From NCBI RefSeq assembly GCF_018588585.1, contig NZ_JAEUFG010000022.1:1-64000 (forward strand): a stretch of DNA of 64,000 nucleotides, written 5' to 3'. Shown here piece after piece: positions 1-8,030 of this stretch. Origin of the DNA: Bacillus sp. SM2101. Lineage in GTDB: Bacteria > Bacillota > Bacilli > Bacillales > SM2101. Position 1 is the first letter of the stretch. Each line of letters opens with the position of its first letter. The notes under the pieces are model-generated. The model saw only the letters and a list, made by a program, of their open reading frames with translations. It was not told the DNA's origin and made no database searches. Made by a program: the position numbers and the translations under genes.

Positions 1-4
1 AGAA

Positions 5-31
5 GCTGGCGAGTGATAATGCCAGCTTTTT
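5..31 (+). terminator. Rho-independent terminator of a gene upstream of the window
   Basis: Stem GCTGGC/GCCAGC (5-10 and 21-26) followed by TTTTT. It ends a plus-strand transcript that begins before the window. From here to 490 no gene is seen; the stretch holds one copy of a 16-bp repeat (296-311) and AT-rich sequence. Confidence 0.7.
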
Positions 32-295
32 GTATATCAATGAATAACATATTCAATTCTAGTTTACATAATCGTAACTATCGGAACCAATACAATTTCA
101 CAATCCTTAATATAACAACGTTTTTTAAAGGTTGAAAATTTTTCATATATACATGATTTTATATATTGTTGAATTATAAAGGTTTTGAAGAGGGGGAATT
201 TTATTATTTCCTTAATTTCTTGCATAAAAAGTTTTTGCAACAGGAGGTGTTAGTAAACATAAGTTGAGTTTCCAACTAAGTAACCGATAGTGTTG

Positions 296-311
296 TTCAA
301 CAATATGGCGC
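296..311 (+). repeat. Short dispersed repeat TTCAAC(A/T)A(A/T)ATGG(C/T)GC, copy 1 of 4
   Basis: Sixteen-base element TTCAACAATATGGCGC. Other copies on the same strand are at 1642-1657 (identical), 2319-2334 (two changes) and 2799-2814 (two changes; this one contains the TAA stop of the Nudix gene). All four lie between or at the ends of the small cargo genes of the first 3 kb. The function is unknown; it could be the conserved core of a degenerate mobile or intergenic repeat. Confidence 0.6.
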
Positions 312-490
312 TGTAATGGAGCAATGATTAATCAGTACCTTTTGTTGTTCAAAAAGGAATGTAAAGGTCCACTGGCGATTTACATACTAGCTTTTTTATA
401 GTGAAAAGAGCATCGTTCTACCTGAAGTTATTACTACATTTATAGTTACTTGGTGTAGTGTTTATTAGATTATAAGTTAGGTGTTGCTGT

Positions 491-796
491 GTGAGAATTT
501 CTTGGATTGCATGGTGGATTGTAAATGCTTCTGGGTTACTTTTGTTTGCAATAGGATATATTTATTTAACACAAAGAAACGTGGATGCAACTGGTGCAGT
601 TCAAACTCCAGAAATTATAATGTTGAATATTACGGTTTTAGTAGCAGCTTTTGTAATCCCTTCACTTTTTCAACTTGTCTGGTTAATTGTAATGATATCA
701 AAAAAAAGCAACAGAAATAAAAAAGCGAGAAGCATTACAATTAATTACATAAATCTATGCTTTTTATTAGGTTTGTATTTAAATTATTGGAGGTAA
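491..796 (+). CDS. Small membrane protein, DUF3923-like
   Basis: A 101-residue protein with an N-terminal hydrophobic segment (about residues 5-27), a second (about 44-70) and a weaker third near the C-terminus. The opening RISWIAWWIVNASGL and the VDATGAVQT block resemble the DUF3923 family of small Bacillus membrane proteins, whose role is unknown. The GTG at 491 fits that family start; AGGTG at 479-483 is a weak ribosome site. A longer frame starting at 481 is an overlapping shadow. It is not obviously coupled to the methyltransferase downstream, although the gap is only 4 bp, so the two are probably co-transcribed. Confidence 0.65.
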   Translation: MRISWIAWWIVNASGLLLFAIGYIYLTQRNVDATGAVQTPEIIMLNITVLVAAFVIPSLFQLVWLIVMISKKSNRNKKARSITINYINLCFLLGLYLNYWR

Positions 797-800
797 AGCA

Positions 801-1598
801 TTGAGCATTTATGGTAATGAATTATTTAAAGGGGCAGCTTCATATTATTCAAAATATAGACCAACGTATTCCTCTAGCTTGATTAGATTCTTAGTTAATA
901 AGTTCTCATTAAATGGAGAGCAACAGCTACTTGATTTAGGTTGTGGTACTGGGCATTTAACAATAAGATTTTCCGATTGGTGTAATAAAATTGTCGCTAT
1001 TGACATTGAACCTGAAATGATAGCTGAAGCCCAACGTCTTCATAAGGAAATACGATTTGGTAATATACAGTGGTTTAAAGGGACATTAAAGGAATACAAA
1101 CAATCCACTAATGAAAAATTTGAACTAGTAACAATTGCAAAAGCTTTTCATTGGATGGACCGTAAGAAAGTTTTAGAGGAATTATTTGAACTAGTTTCAG
1201 ATGCTGGCGGTGTAGCAATTATTGATAATTATGCTCCACATAAAAAACTAACTGTCTGGCAGGAGCAACTAGATGAAGTGAAAGCCTATTGGTACGGTAA
1301 GGAAAGAAGAGCTGGTAATGTCACTTATTCTCATCCAAAAGAAAGTCATGAAGAAGTGATAGCTAACTCAAAGTTTAAATTAGAAAATCATCTTTTACCT
1401 ACATACGAAATTCATTGGACAGTAGAATCGATATTAGGAAATCTTTACTCAACCTCATATGGTTCTAAGCGTTTTCTTGGAAATAATGTAGAGGCATTTG
1501 AACGAGATTTAAAAAAGGCTTTGTTAGAAGTTGATGAATCTGGAATTTATAAAGAAAAAATAGAACTATCTGTAAAACTTGGTATTAAGTCGAAATAA
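801..1598 (+). CDS. Class I SAM-dependent methyltransferase
   Basis: A 265-residue Rossmann-fold methyltransferase. Motif I reads LLDLGCGTG (about residues 43-51), followed by the acidic VAIDIEPEM strand-2 motif and the AFHWMD segment typical of the Methyltransf_11/25 group. These use S-adenosylmethionine to methylate small molecules or, less often, proteins; nothing here identifies the substrate. The start is TTG at 801, supported by TTGGAGGT at 787-794. It follows the DUF3923-like gene by 4 bp. The length is normal for the family and no key motif is missing. Confidence 0.85.
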   Translation: MSIYGNELFKGAASYYSKYRPTYSSSLIRFLVNKFSLNGEQQLLDLGCGTGHLTIRFSDWCNKIVAIDIEPEMIAEAQRLHKEIRFGNIQWFKGTLKEYKQSTNEKFELVTIAKAFHWMDRKKVLEELFELVSDAGGVAIIDNYAPHKKLTVWQEQLDEVKAYWYGKERRAGNVTYSHPKESHEEVIANSKFKLENHLLPTYEIHWTVESILGNLYSTSYGSKRFLGNNVEAFERDLKKALLEVDESGIYKEKIELSVKLGIKSK

Positions 1599-1848
1599 TT
1601 TTCCAAATAAGGGCTCTTTTAAGATTATTATAATTCGAGTTTTCAACAATATGGCGCTAATAAGTAAAAGGATTAGTGCTTTTCTGCATCTTAGGGCCAT
1701 ATTTTGGAATAACATGAATTTTGATTAATAATGTTGTAGGTTAATAAATTTTAGGAAGATCCCTATATTGTTTGATACAATTTCCAAAAAAAATGGAGTA
1801 CGTAAACGGAAAGATAATTTTTGTCTGAGAGCATCACAGAAACACAGA

Positions 1849-1872
1849 AAAGCACCCATATATGAGTGCTTT
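1849..1872 (-). terminator. Hairpin terminator of the 1911-2156 gene
   Basis: Inverted repeat AAAGCAC(C)CATA/TATG(A)GTGCTTT directly downstream of the minus-strand small secreted protein gene. The T-run is poor on both strands, so termination strength is uncertain. The 1599-1848 stretch otherwise holds only repeat copy 2 (1642-1657). Confidence 0.45.
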
Positions 1873-1910
1873 AAACTAAAGTAATTAAAATAGTGTAGCA
1901 TCTTTTATTT

Positions 1911-2156
1911 TTATTCATCCCACCATATGTAACATGTTCCATTTTCCACTTTATCACATTTCCAATATTCTGAAAGGCCGTTATCACGTTGAACATATGC
2001 TGTTTGTGTGGCGTTATCGTATGTTATAGTTGCGTCCGGAAATAATTCTCTTATTGGGACATACTCTCCTGCTGCACTAGCTGTAGTTCCCAACGTTCCT
2101 ATTAACAAACCCATGGATAAAATTGAAGAACTTGCAATTTTAGTTAGCCTTTTCAT
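1911..2156 (-). CDS. Small secreted protein of unknown function
   Basis: An 81-residue protein with a clear Sec signal peptide: KR near the N-terminus, a hydrophobic core, and cleavage probably after TASA (about residue 28). The mature part is about 53 residues, acidic, with two cysteines (in WKCDK and GTCYIWW) that could form a disulfide. AAGGAGG lies just upstream on the minus strand (about 2164-2170). No family is recognised. The aromatic C-terminus (YIWWDE) is distinctive. It could be a small exported signalling, immunity or wall-associated peptide; no neighbour indicates which. Confidence 0.65.
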   Translation of the reverse strand: MKRLTKIASSSILSMGLLIGTLGTTASAAGEYVPIRELFPDATITYDNATQTAYVQRDNGLSEYWKCDKVENGTCYIWWDE

Positions 2157-2411
2157 TTAAAAATCTCCTCCTTAAATTTATATACATAAGAAAGACGAAT
2201 GAAGTCGAAATCCGTTGCACTTTTTGTTGGAAAAGTTTAAAAATTTTAACAATTATATATAGGGAGTAACAATTATGCTAAATAAAATTTACAAACATAA
2301 CCCGAAGCGGGTGTGATATTCAACAAAATGGTGCGATGATATAATATCATTGCGTTTTTTTTGATTAAATTATGATGTAACTGTTAATAGATATTTAGCA
2401 TGGAGGGAAAT

Positions 2412-2807
2412 ATGAGAAATAGAGGCTCGGTAGTTTTAATTGATAATAAAAAAGTATGTCTTATTAAGAGAGTTGTTGGAGATTCAGTTTATTATGTATT
2501 CCCTGGTGGAGGAATAGAAAGTGGAGAGACACCTGAAGATGGAGCAAAAAGAGAAGCCCTAGAGGAGTTGGGTGTAACGGTTAATATAAGTGAATGCTTT
2601 GCCAAAGTTAAATATAATGGTACACAATACTTTTTCCTTGCTGAGATAACAGAAGGGAAATTTGGTACAGGGGAAGGTATAGAATATAAAGATAAGAATA
2701 GAAATCGAGGAACTTATCTTCCTATGTGGATTGAAATAAATCAGTTATCATCAGTTGATGTTAAACCAAAAGAAGTTGCTACTAAAATTCAATCGGTATT
2801 CAACTAA
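2412..2807 (+). CDS. Nudix hydrolase
   Basis: A 131-residue Nudix protein. The Nudix box follows GX5EX7REUXEEXGU: GGIESGE, then REALEELGV (about residues 37-58), so the Mg-binding glutamates are present. Members hydrolyse nucleoside diphosphates linked to another moiety; small single-domain members like this often act as NTP housecleaners, but the substrate is not predictable here. ATG at 2412 is chosen over the in-frame ATG at 2400 because GGAGGG at 2402-2407 lies between them. The stop codon lies inside a copy of the 16-bp dispersed repeat (2799-2814). Confidence 0.85.
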   Translation: MRNRGSVVLIDNKKVCLIKRVVGDSVYYVFPGGGIESGETPEDGAKREALEELGVTVNISECFAKVKYNGTQYFFLAEITEGKFGTGEGIEYKDKNRNRGTYLPMWIEINQLSSVDVKPKEVATKIQSVFN

Positions 2808-3108
2808 ATGGCGCAAATATATAAAACCACAACTAGATAATGGTCAATCTTTTTTTATAAAAATTGTAGAATACTTAACCAAAATAGAAACCGTTTTGAT
2901 CAGACTTTTTTCAAAAGTGGTTACTTTTAACTAATAATAGATGTAGGTTTGTGAGGAGTTTTTGATCAGATTTTATTATAAAGCTACAATTTTAGAAGTC
3001 GAGTACTAAAGTAGTGCGTAATAATTACTAGTTTTTCAATGTTTTTTACAAAACACAGATAAAATCTTGTATAATTATGTAGAAATAACCAAATATGAGG
3101 AGGATTAT

Positions 3109-3573
3109 ATGAGTATTGTACTAGGCAATGACGAAACAGTAACAAGCAAAGAAAATTTCACTACTAACCTCGTCCTTTCATGGCTAAAAACGGATTTTTC
3201 ACTAACTAATAAAAGGTTAGTAGGGTTTAGTCCAAATACATTATTTGGAGTTTTTCCTCTAGGGAAAAATGAATTCTCATATCCACTGAAAAATGTTGCT
3301 AGTGTAGGGGTTTCGACAAAATTTCATTTTAAACGTTTTATTATTGGTCTTATATTAGTATTTATGGGCTTAGGGGCGTTTGACACTTCCTTTTTTGTTG
3401 GGCTAGTTTTACTAGCTGTGGGTGCTTTACCACTTCTTAATAGCTACACAAGTAGGATGATAGTGACAAATAATGCTGGACAGGCAGCAGATATTGAAAT
3501 ATCAATTCTAGAAAAAGATAAGGTTCAACAATTCGTGAATAGAGTGAATATGGGTATATCTGATATAGCGTAG
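3109..3573 (+). CDS. Membrane protein with PH-like N-terminal part, unknown function
   Basis: A 154-residue protein. The N-terminal half (SLTNKRLVGFSPN..., about residues 35-75) resembles the bacterial PH/YdbT-like arrangement in which a small beta domain precedes membrane helices. Two adjacent hydrophobic segments follow (about residues 78-115), then a soluble tail. GAGGAGG at 3097-3103 sets the start at ATG 3109 rather than the upstream in-frame ATG at 3067. Bacillus proteins of this kind are mostly uncharacterised. The 2808-3108 gap before it shows nothing beyond AT-rich sequence. Confidence 0.6.
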   Translation: MSIVLGNDETVTSKENFTTNLVLSWLKTDFSLTNKRLVGFSPNTLFGVFPLGKNEFSYPLKNVASVGVSTKFHFKRFIIGLILVFMGLGAFDTSFFVGLVLLAVGALPLLNSYTSRMIVTNNAGQAADIEISILEKDKVQQFVNRVNMGISDIA

Positions 3574-3818
3574 ACAAAAAGCATATATAATAAAATAAGA
3601 TCTCTCTACTTTCCGAGAGGTCATATTTAATATATGTAATTACACCTCAACAGATCAGGAAGAATTTATAAATGATTTATATTGGCGAAGCAATTATCTA
3701 TACTAACGGGTGAAAAAGCAGATTTGAGTTGACTTTCCATATGAATTATTATACATTTTACTTAGTTAGACCACTTTAAGAGATTCATTTAATTGAAAAA
3801 TATAAATTTAACGGGATT

Positions 3819-3869
3819 CCCCGCTTTGAATAGACTTACCATAAGTCTATTTTCAAAGCGGGGTTTTTT
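3819..3869 (+). terminator. Strong Rho-independent terminator
   Basis: Twenty-base arm CCCCGCTTTGAATAGACTTA (3819-3838), a 3-base loop, and a matching right arm with one small bulge (3842-3863), followed by TTTTTT. It lies between the 3109-3573 gene and the S1-domain gene and insulates the operon that starts at 3999. The rest of the 3574-3998 gap shows no gene. Confidence 0.85.
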
Positions 3870-3998
3870 ACGTACTTGGAGTGATGTGTTATCTACTATA
3901 TTTCTTGAATGCTGCACCACTATATATTCATTAGTTTCTAATTAGTAGTCACATGGTTACAATACTAATCTTTATTAAATTATTAAGGAGGAATTTTT

Positions 3999-4883
3999 AT
4001 GCAACCAACAGCTTTAGAAGTTCTATCTTCACTTAGAAGGAATAGACAAGTTACATCGGGAGTTGTAAGGAGTGTTGGAAAAAGGAAAATGCCAGTTGAG
4101 GAAAATGGCCAAATGGTAACCAAAGAAGTGGAGACAGCGATTTTTAATCTAGACGGTGGCTTCACAGGATTTTGTCCAATACATGAATTTGGAGAGTATC
4201 ATTTTTCATCTTTAACTGGTTTTGTTGGTACAAAACATGAATTTATTATTGAAGAGTTATTATCGGATGATGTAACAGATACTCATATTGCACTAGTAAG
4301 TGTAAAACAAGCTGATCTTTTAAAGAAAGAGCAGTTTTGGGACACACTTAAAATCCTTGAAGAAGAAGATCAGCTGGATAGTAAGGTTTTCGAAGGGGCT
4401 ATTACTGGATTTAGCTTTGAAACAAGAAAAGTGTATGTGAAAGTAAATGGTCAAGGTTGTATTATGCACATGAATGAATGGGACCATGAAAAGCGATCAA
4501 ACATTCGTTTTGAAGCTCAAAGAAACAAAATAGTTCCTGTAAAAGTACTTAAATTTAACGAGGAAACAGGTCATGTGCACGTAAGTAGGAAAGCGGCGAT
4601 ACCAGATCCATTTAAGGAACTGTTGAAATACGAAAAAGATGAAGCGATTGTAGGACGAGTTTCGCATATTGACCCAGTTCATGGTGTGTTTGTCCAATTG
4701 GATAATAAACTTGAGTTAAAAGGTACAGTACCTCGTAAGGTTCCAACACCACTTGTTGGAGAGTTAGTCAGATGTAAGATTAGAGACATAGACGTAAATG
4801 CAAGAAAAGGCAGGGTTGTAATTACTGGATACCCACAAGGAAAAAAACAAGTGAATGATATGACATCTTTCTTGTATGTCTAA
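3999..4883 (+). CDS. S1-domain RNA-binding-like protein
   Basis: A 294-residue protein with at least two OB/S1-like repeats. One (about residues 128-195) contains the beta pattern FEGAITGFSFETRKVYVKV and GHVHVSRKAA; the next (about 208-275) has VGRVSHIDPVHGVFVQL and KGRVVITG. S1 domains bind RNA or single-stranded DNA; plasmid-borne versions are usually annotated as S1-like proteins of unknown role. AAGGAGG at 3985-3991 supports the ATG. It overlaps the next gene by 8 bp, so the two are translationally coupled. An accessory role in plasmid replication or transfer is possible but unproven. Confidence 0.75.
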   Translation: MQPTALEVLSSLRRNRQVTSGVVRSVGKRKMPVEENGQMVTKEVETAIFNLDGGFTGFCPIHEFGEYHFSSLTGFVGTKHEFIIEELLSDDVTDTHIALVSVKQADLLKKEQFWDTLKILEEEDQLDSKVFEGAITGFSFETRKVYVKVNGQGCIMHMNEWDHEKRSNIRFEAQRNKIVPVKVLKFNEETGHVHVSRKAAIPDPFKELLKYEKDEAIVGRVSHIDPVHGVFVQLDNKLELKGTVPRKVPTPLVGELVRCKIRDIDVNARKGRVVITGYPQGKKQVNDMTSFLYV

Positions 4884-5898
4884 TGTTGAAGCTATGGCAG
4901 AAAATCATTTAAATACGCAAGAACTAGACAACCAATACTGGACTGACTCCAATGGCCAGGTCTTAATTTGGGATGACCCTTCAATGGTAGGGGGTATCCG
5001 TCATCCCAAAAAGTACAAGCCCTTAACTACTGTATCTAGTGTACTCAATAAATATCAATATGGCATATTAAAACCAGAAGATGTTGTGATTTTGAAAGTG
5101 TTAGGGGATGTTATATGTGCAAATGAAAATCAAATGAGAAGATACTTGGAGTTAAATGGGTATAGTCGCTCAATGGTCTCTGATCGTCTAAAACGTTTTC
5201 GTGAATTAGGTCTTGTAGATAGGTGGTTTGTTAGCAGTCAAATACATTCGGAAAACAGAAAACCTCCCGCTCCGTTTACGATAGGGATTGGAGGTTTTAA
5301 CTTACTTAAGCATCACTTTAACGAATCGTACTTTGTATATCCTGAAAAATGGTTTACTTGGGGAGTAAAAGTAGTTCAGAGATATGTTGCAATGAACGAG
5401 GTTCGTTTGCAACTTGCTGAAAATCGCTATATGAGTAACTGGACATGGAATGCTGTTCTTGCTGGTAATCCAAAATATACAAGGCCACATGGTGTGGCTG
5501 AGCTTAAAACAGCTAAACAAGGCAATATTAACCTTATTATTGAAAGAGCGCAGCAGACAAAAGATTTTATATCATTCTTCAAGGAAAAAATCGATAAATA
5601 TACATACTTGAATGAGCGATATGGCTCGTTTCAGGTTCATGTTAAGACTAGGGAAGGTACTCATGTGAACACCAATAAGAGCATATTGGTCTTATATTGT
5701 TCAACAAGGTCTATTGCTATTGCTGTTCTTAAAGAGATCCAAACTGATAACGTACCCTTTCCAATCTTGTTTTTGATCGAGGAAGATATGAAAAGTGAAC
5801 TGGGGATTAACAAAGCATTCTTTGTACCTAAATTAGAAAAACTTAGACGTTTCGATTTGCCTTCATTGTTTTCAAGTAACGTAGTAGGGAGTGAGTAA
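4876..5898 (+). CDS. Winged-helix DNA-binding-like plasmid protein
   Basis: A 340-residue protein. Residues about 70-115 (ILKVLGDVICANENQMRRYL ... RSMVSDRLKRFRELGLVDRW) form a convincing winged-helix segment, as in transcription or replication-relaxation factors. The C-terminal half resembles a nuclease-like alpha/beta domain only vaguely and is not assigned. The ATG at 4876 lies inside the end of the S1 gene, with no good independent ribosome site, so translational coupling is likely; an ATG at 4894 is an alternative start. A role in plasmid control is an inference from the context. Confidence 0.6.
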   Translation: MSNVEAMAENHLNTQELDNQYWTDSNGQVLIWDDPSMVGGIRHPKKYKPLTTVSSVLNKYQYGILKPEDVVILKVLGDVICANENQMRRYLELNGYSRSMVSDRLKRFRELGLVDRWFVSSQIHSENRKPPAPFTIGIGGFNLLKHHFNESYFVYPEKWFTWGVKVVQRYVAMNEVRLQLAENRYMSNWTWNAVLAGNPKYTRPHGVAELKTAKQGNINLIIERAQQTKDFISFFKEKIDKYTYLNERYGSFQVHVKTREGTHVNTNKSILVLYCSTRSIAIAVLKEIQTDNVPFPILFLIEEDMKSELGINKAFFVPKLEKLRRFDLPSLFSSNVVGSE

Positions 5899-5903
5899 TT
5901 TAC

Positions 5904-6533
5904 ATGAAGCAAAAGGAGTCAGTACGTAATAGACCTAAAGAAATTACTGGGCTACCATCTATTATTCGTTCTAGCTATATGCACAAATTATTGTCTCATG
6001 ATCCTTACACTTACTATCACTCTTTACGCGTTGCTAGCCTATTGAGTACTTTTAGTGCTTACATAGGCTTTTCTTCTGAAGAATGTGAAGCATCTTATAA
6101 TGCAGGGCTTTTACATGATATAGGAAAGCTCAATGTATGTAAAAGTATATTATCTAAACCAGACGTTTTAACAGCAGAAGAATGGAAGCAAATTTTATGT
6201 CACCCATCCGAAGGAATCAATTTACTTAGTAAACCGCTACATCATCCCACCATCCTTGAGATAACCAAACACCATCATGAAAACTACAATGGAAGTGGAT
6301 ACCCTGATGGCCTTAAAGGCGACTCAATCCCATATACAGCTCGAATTGCACGAATCATAGACTCATTTGATGCTATGACGAGTCAAAGATCTTATAACAA
6401 AAGAAAGTCTATCCAAAGTGCTCTTGTATCAATTGAGGATAATATAGGCAATGCATATGATCCTACCATAGCAAAAGAATTTATTATTTTTGTAGAAAAA
6501 AAGAATCATCCATTGTTTAGAAAACTAATTTAG
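5904..6533 (+). CDS. HD-GYP domain phosphohydrolase
   Basis: A 209-residue protein that is almost entirely an HD-GYP domain: the LLHDIGK metal-binding motif, HPSEG, HHENYNGSGYP with DGLKG, and the IARIIDSFDAMTSQRSY helix are all intact. HD-GYP proteins hydrolyse cyclic di-GMP or related cyclic dinucleotides. No sensory domain is attached, so regulation must come from expression or partners. The gene starts 5 bp after the winged-helix gene and belongs to the same operon. A c-di-GMP hydrolase beside a pilus locus is suggestive, because c-di-GMP often controls pili and surface attachment. Confidence 0.85.
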   Translation: MKQKESVRNRPKEITGLPSIIRSSYMHKLLSHDPYTYYHSLRVASLLSTFSAYIGFSSEECEASYNAGLLHDIGKLNVCKSILSKPDVLTAEEWKQILCHPSEGINLLSKPLHHPTILEITKHHHENYNGSGYPDGLKGDSIPYTARIARIIDSFDAMTSQRSYNKRKSIQSALVSIEDNIGNAYDPTIAKEFIIFVEKKNHPLFRKLI

Positions 6534-6636
6534 TTGAGCGGGGTTAATATCAATGAAACCTGCTCAGTAGGACCCCAAAAATCATAACTCTAGATGTTAA
6601 TGATGAAATTAATAGTCGCAAACGGAGGGTGGATTT

Positions 6637-7515
6637 ATGAATACGGCTTTACTTCACAATGGTGAGATTATCACTGCAAAAGAATATGATGAATCAACTA
6701 ACGGAAGTAGGATTTATTGTATTGATAAAAATTGTCGTGCTCCCCTTATACATGTTGTGAAAACCCAAAATAAAAGTGAACATTTTAAAACGACAGGTAA
6801 GGGTGAGTCAAAACATAAACAAAAATGCGGTTTTTATGAACCGCTTGACCTTTTAGAATCAGTAGCAAAAGTGAAAGAATATCAGGAAGATTTAGGAGAT
6901 AACATGAACGAAACGTTAATTCGGTTAAATATGAATCGAATTGACCCAGACCATGAAAGCAAGGCTGTTGAAAGAGGAAAAAAAGATAAAAAAGATGATT
7001 CTACAAAAATAAAAGTTAAACAGGATAACGATACACCTGCATCTATTAGTTCCGTAAAGTCTGTTGTGAAGTTAATTACAGAATATGAACCAGACATTTT
7101 AGCGAGCATTTTGGTAAATGTCGGTGGTGGTTATAAAATTCCTATTTCAGAGCTTGTAGTTAAACACATAGATGCTCATAAGATGCTTTGGGAAGACCGG
7201 GTGTTTGATGTTGGCTACTTTGTATATGGAAAAGTTGCAAATATGATCAAAAGGGATAAAGTGCAGTATATAAATTTTGATGAGGAACAGGGAGTAGCAT
7301 TTACTATCGTATTATTTCAAAAGTATTGGCACGAATTTAATTATAGCAACGAAGAACTTGTTGGCAAACATGTTATGGTATACGGGCATTTAAGAAAAAA
7401 TGAGTATCAAGGCAAGAGAGAAACGGAAATGATTATTAAGAGTGATAAATATGTTGAAGTGTTAAAGATAAAGAAATTAAAATCTCAGCTGGAGGAAAGT
7501 AATGAAGAAGAATAA
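6637..7515 (+). CDS. Zinc-finger-like plus OB-like plasmid protein, unknown
   Basis: A 292-residue protein. The N-terminal part has a CIDKNC pair, a following His/Cys set (H near residue 49, then KQKC near 63) and resembles the CoiA-type zinc-binding N-terminus. A lysine-rich linker (about residues 110-130) follows. The C-terminal part (about 175-280: GYFVYGKVANM, YINFDEEQGVAFTIVLF, GKHVMVYGHLRKNEYQGKRE) looks like an OB-fold nucleic-acid-binding domain. GGAGGGTGG at 6625-6633 supports the start. It overlaps the next gene by 14 bp. Function is unknown; single-stranded DNA handling is possible. Confidence 0.6.
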   Translation: MNTALLHNGEIITAKEYDESTNGSRIYCIDKNCRAPLIHVVKTQNKSEHFKTTGKGESKHKQKCGFYEPLDLLESVAKVKEYQEDLGDNMNETLIRLNMNRIDPDHESKAVERGKKDKKDDSTKIKVKQDNDTPASISSVKSVVKLITEYEPDILASILVNVGGGYKIPISELVVKHIDAHKMLWEDRVFDVGYFVYGKVANMIKRDKVQYINFDEEQGVAFTIVLFQKYWHEFNYSNEELVGKHVMVYGHLRKNEYQGKRETEMIIKSDKYVEVLKIKKLKSQLEESNEEE

Positions 7516-7699
7516 AGCAAAAGTTGGAGAAGTGGTTTCATTTGAACGTCAAAATACTAAGATAGAAGGCAAAATTATAAAAATATTAGAAAGGTCTGCC
7601 ATTGTAGAATTGTCAGATGAAGCTGCTGATAAAATTGAGTCGCCGTCTAACTTAACTGTAGTAAATCATAATAATTATTCGATATTAGTTCATTGTTAA
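7502..7699 (+). CDS. DUF2187 family (YkvS-like) small protein
   Basis: A 65-residue protein matching the DUF2187/YkvS pattern: VGEVVSFERQNTKIEGKIIKI, an alternating beta core, then the conserved TVVNHNNYSIL ending. The fold is a small beta barrel of unknown role. Its ribosome site (CTGGAGG, 7490-7496) lies inside the preceding gene, so it is translationally coupled to it. Confidence 0.8.
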   Translation: MKKNKAKVGEVVSFERQNTKIEGKIIKILERSAIVELSDEAADKIESPSNLTVVNHNNYSILVHC

Positions 7700-7794
7700 T
7701 GGTTTGTGTTAGAAGTAATACTATCAATTAATAACCTAGTATTATAAGTAACATAGGCTAGTTTAATAGTGTTTTATTTTTAGATTCAATCTTA

Positions 7795-7822
7795 TTGACA
7801 TGCTTTTTAGAAATGGTATACT
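7795..7822 (+). promoter_or_regulatory. Sigma-A promoter of the pilus operon
   Basis: TTGACA (7795-7800), 16-bp spacer, TATACT (7817-7822). It drives the leader RNA and the 8031-16274 genes. Confidence 0.8.
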
Positions 7823-8010
7823 TTAATTATCCTAAGTTGGTCTCTTATTTGAGTCCTTCTTGAAATTGATTTTTAGTCAAGTTGAGAGCTGCGCGTCCTC
7901 GTGGCTTTCAACACCCAAATTAAATTTGAATCTTAACGGAAGTCCTCCGTCTCTATGTTTACAACATACATATGTATGTTTGTTTTCATTGAGACGGGGG
8001 GCTTTTTTTG
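7823..8010 (+). ncRNA. Structured 5' leader with attenuator (leader 1)
   Basis: About 180 nt between promoter and first gene. A long-range terminator pairs AGTCCTCCGTCTC (7941-7953) with GAGACGGGGGGCT (7991-8003), followed by seven T. A local hairpin ACGGA-loop-TCCGT (7936-7950) would compete for the left arm. A palindromic hairpin AACATACATATGTATGTT (7963-7980) sits between. The upstream part (7830-7920) is probably also structured. The same architecture occurs at 58048 and 60553. It looks like a conditional terminator controlling entry into the pilus operon; the ligand or factor is unknown. Confidence 0.6.
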
Positions 8011-8030
8011 TTTGTAAAGGGTGAAATATT

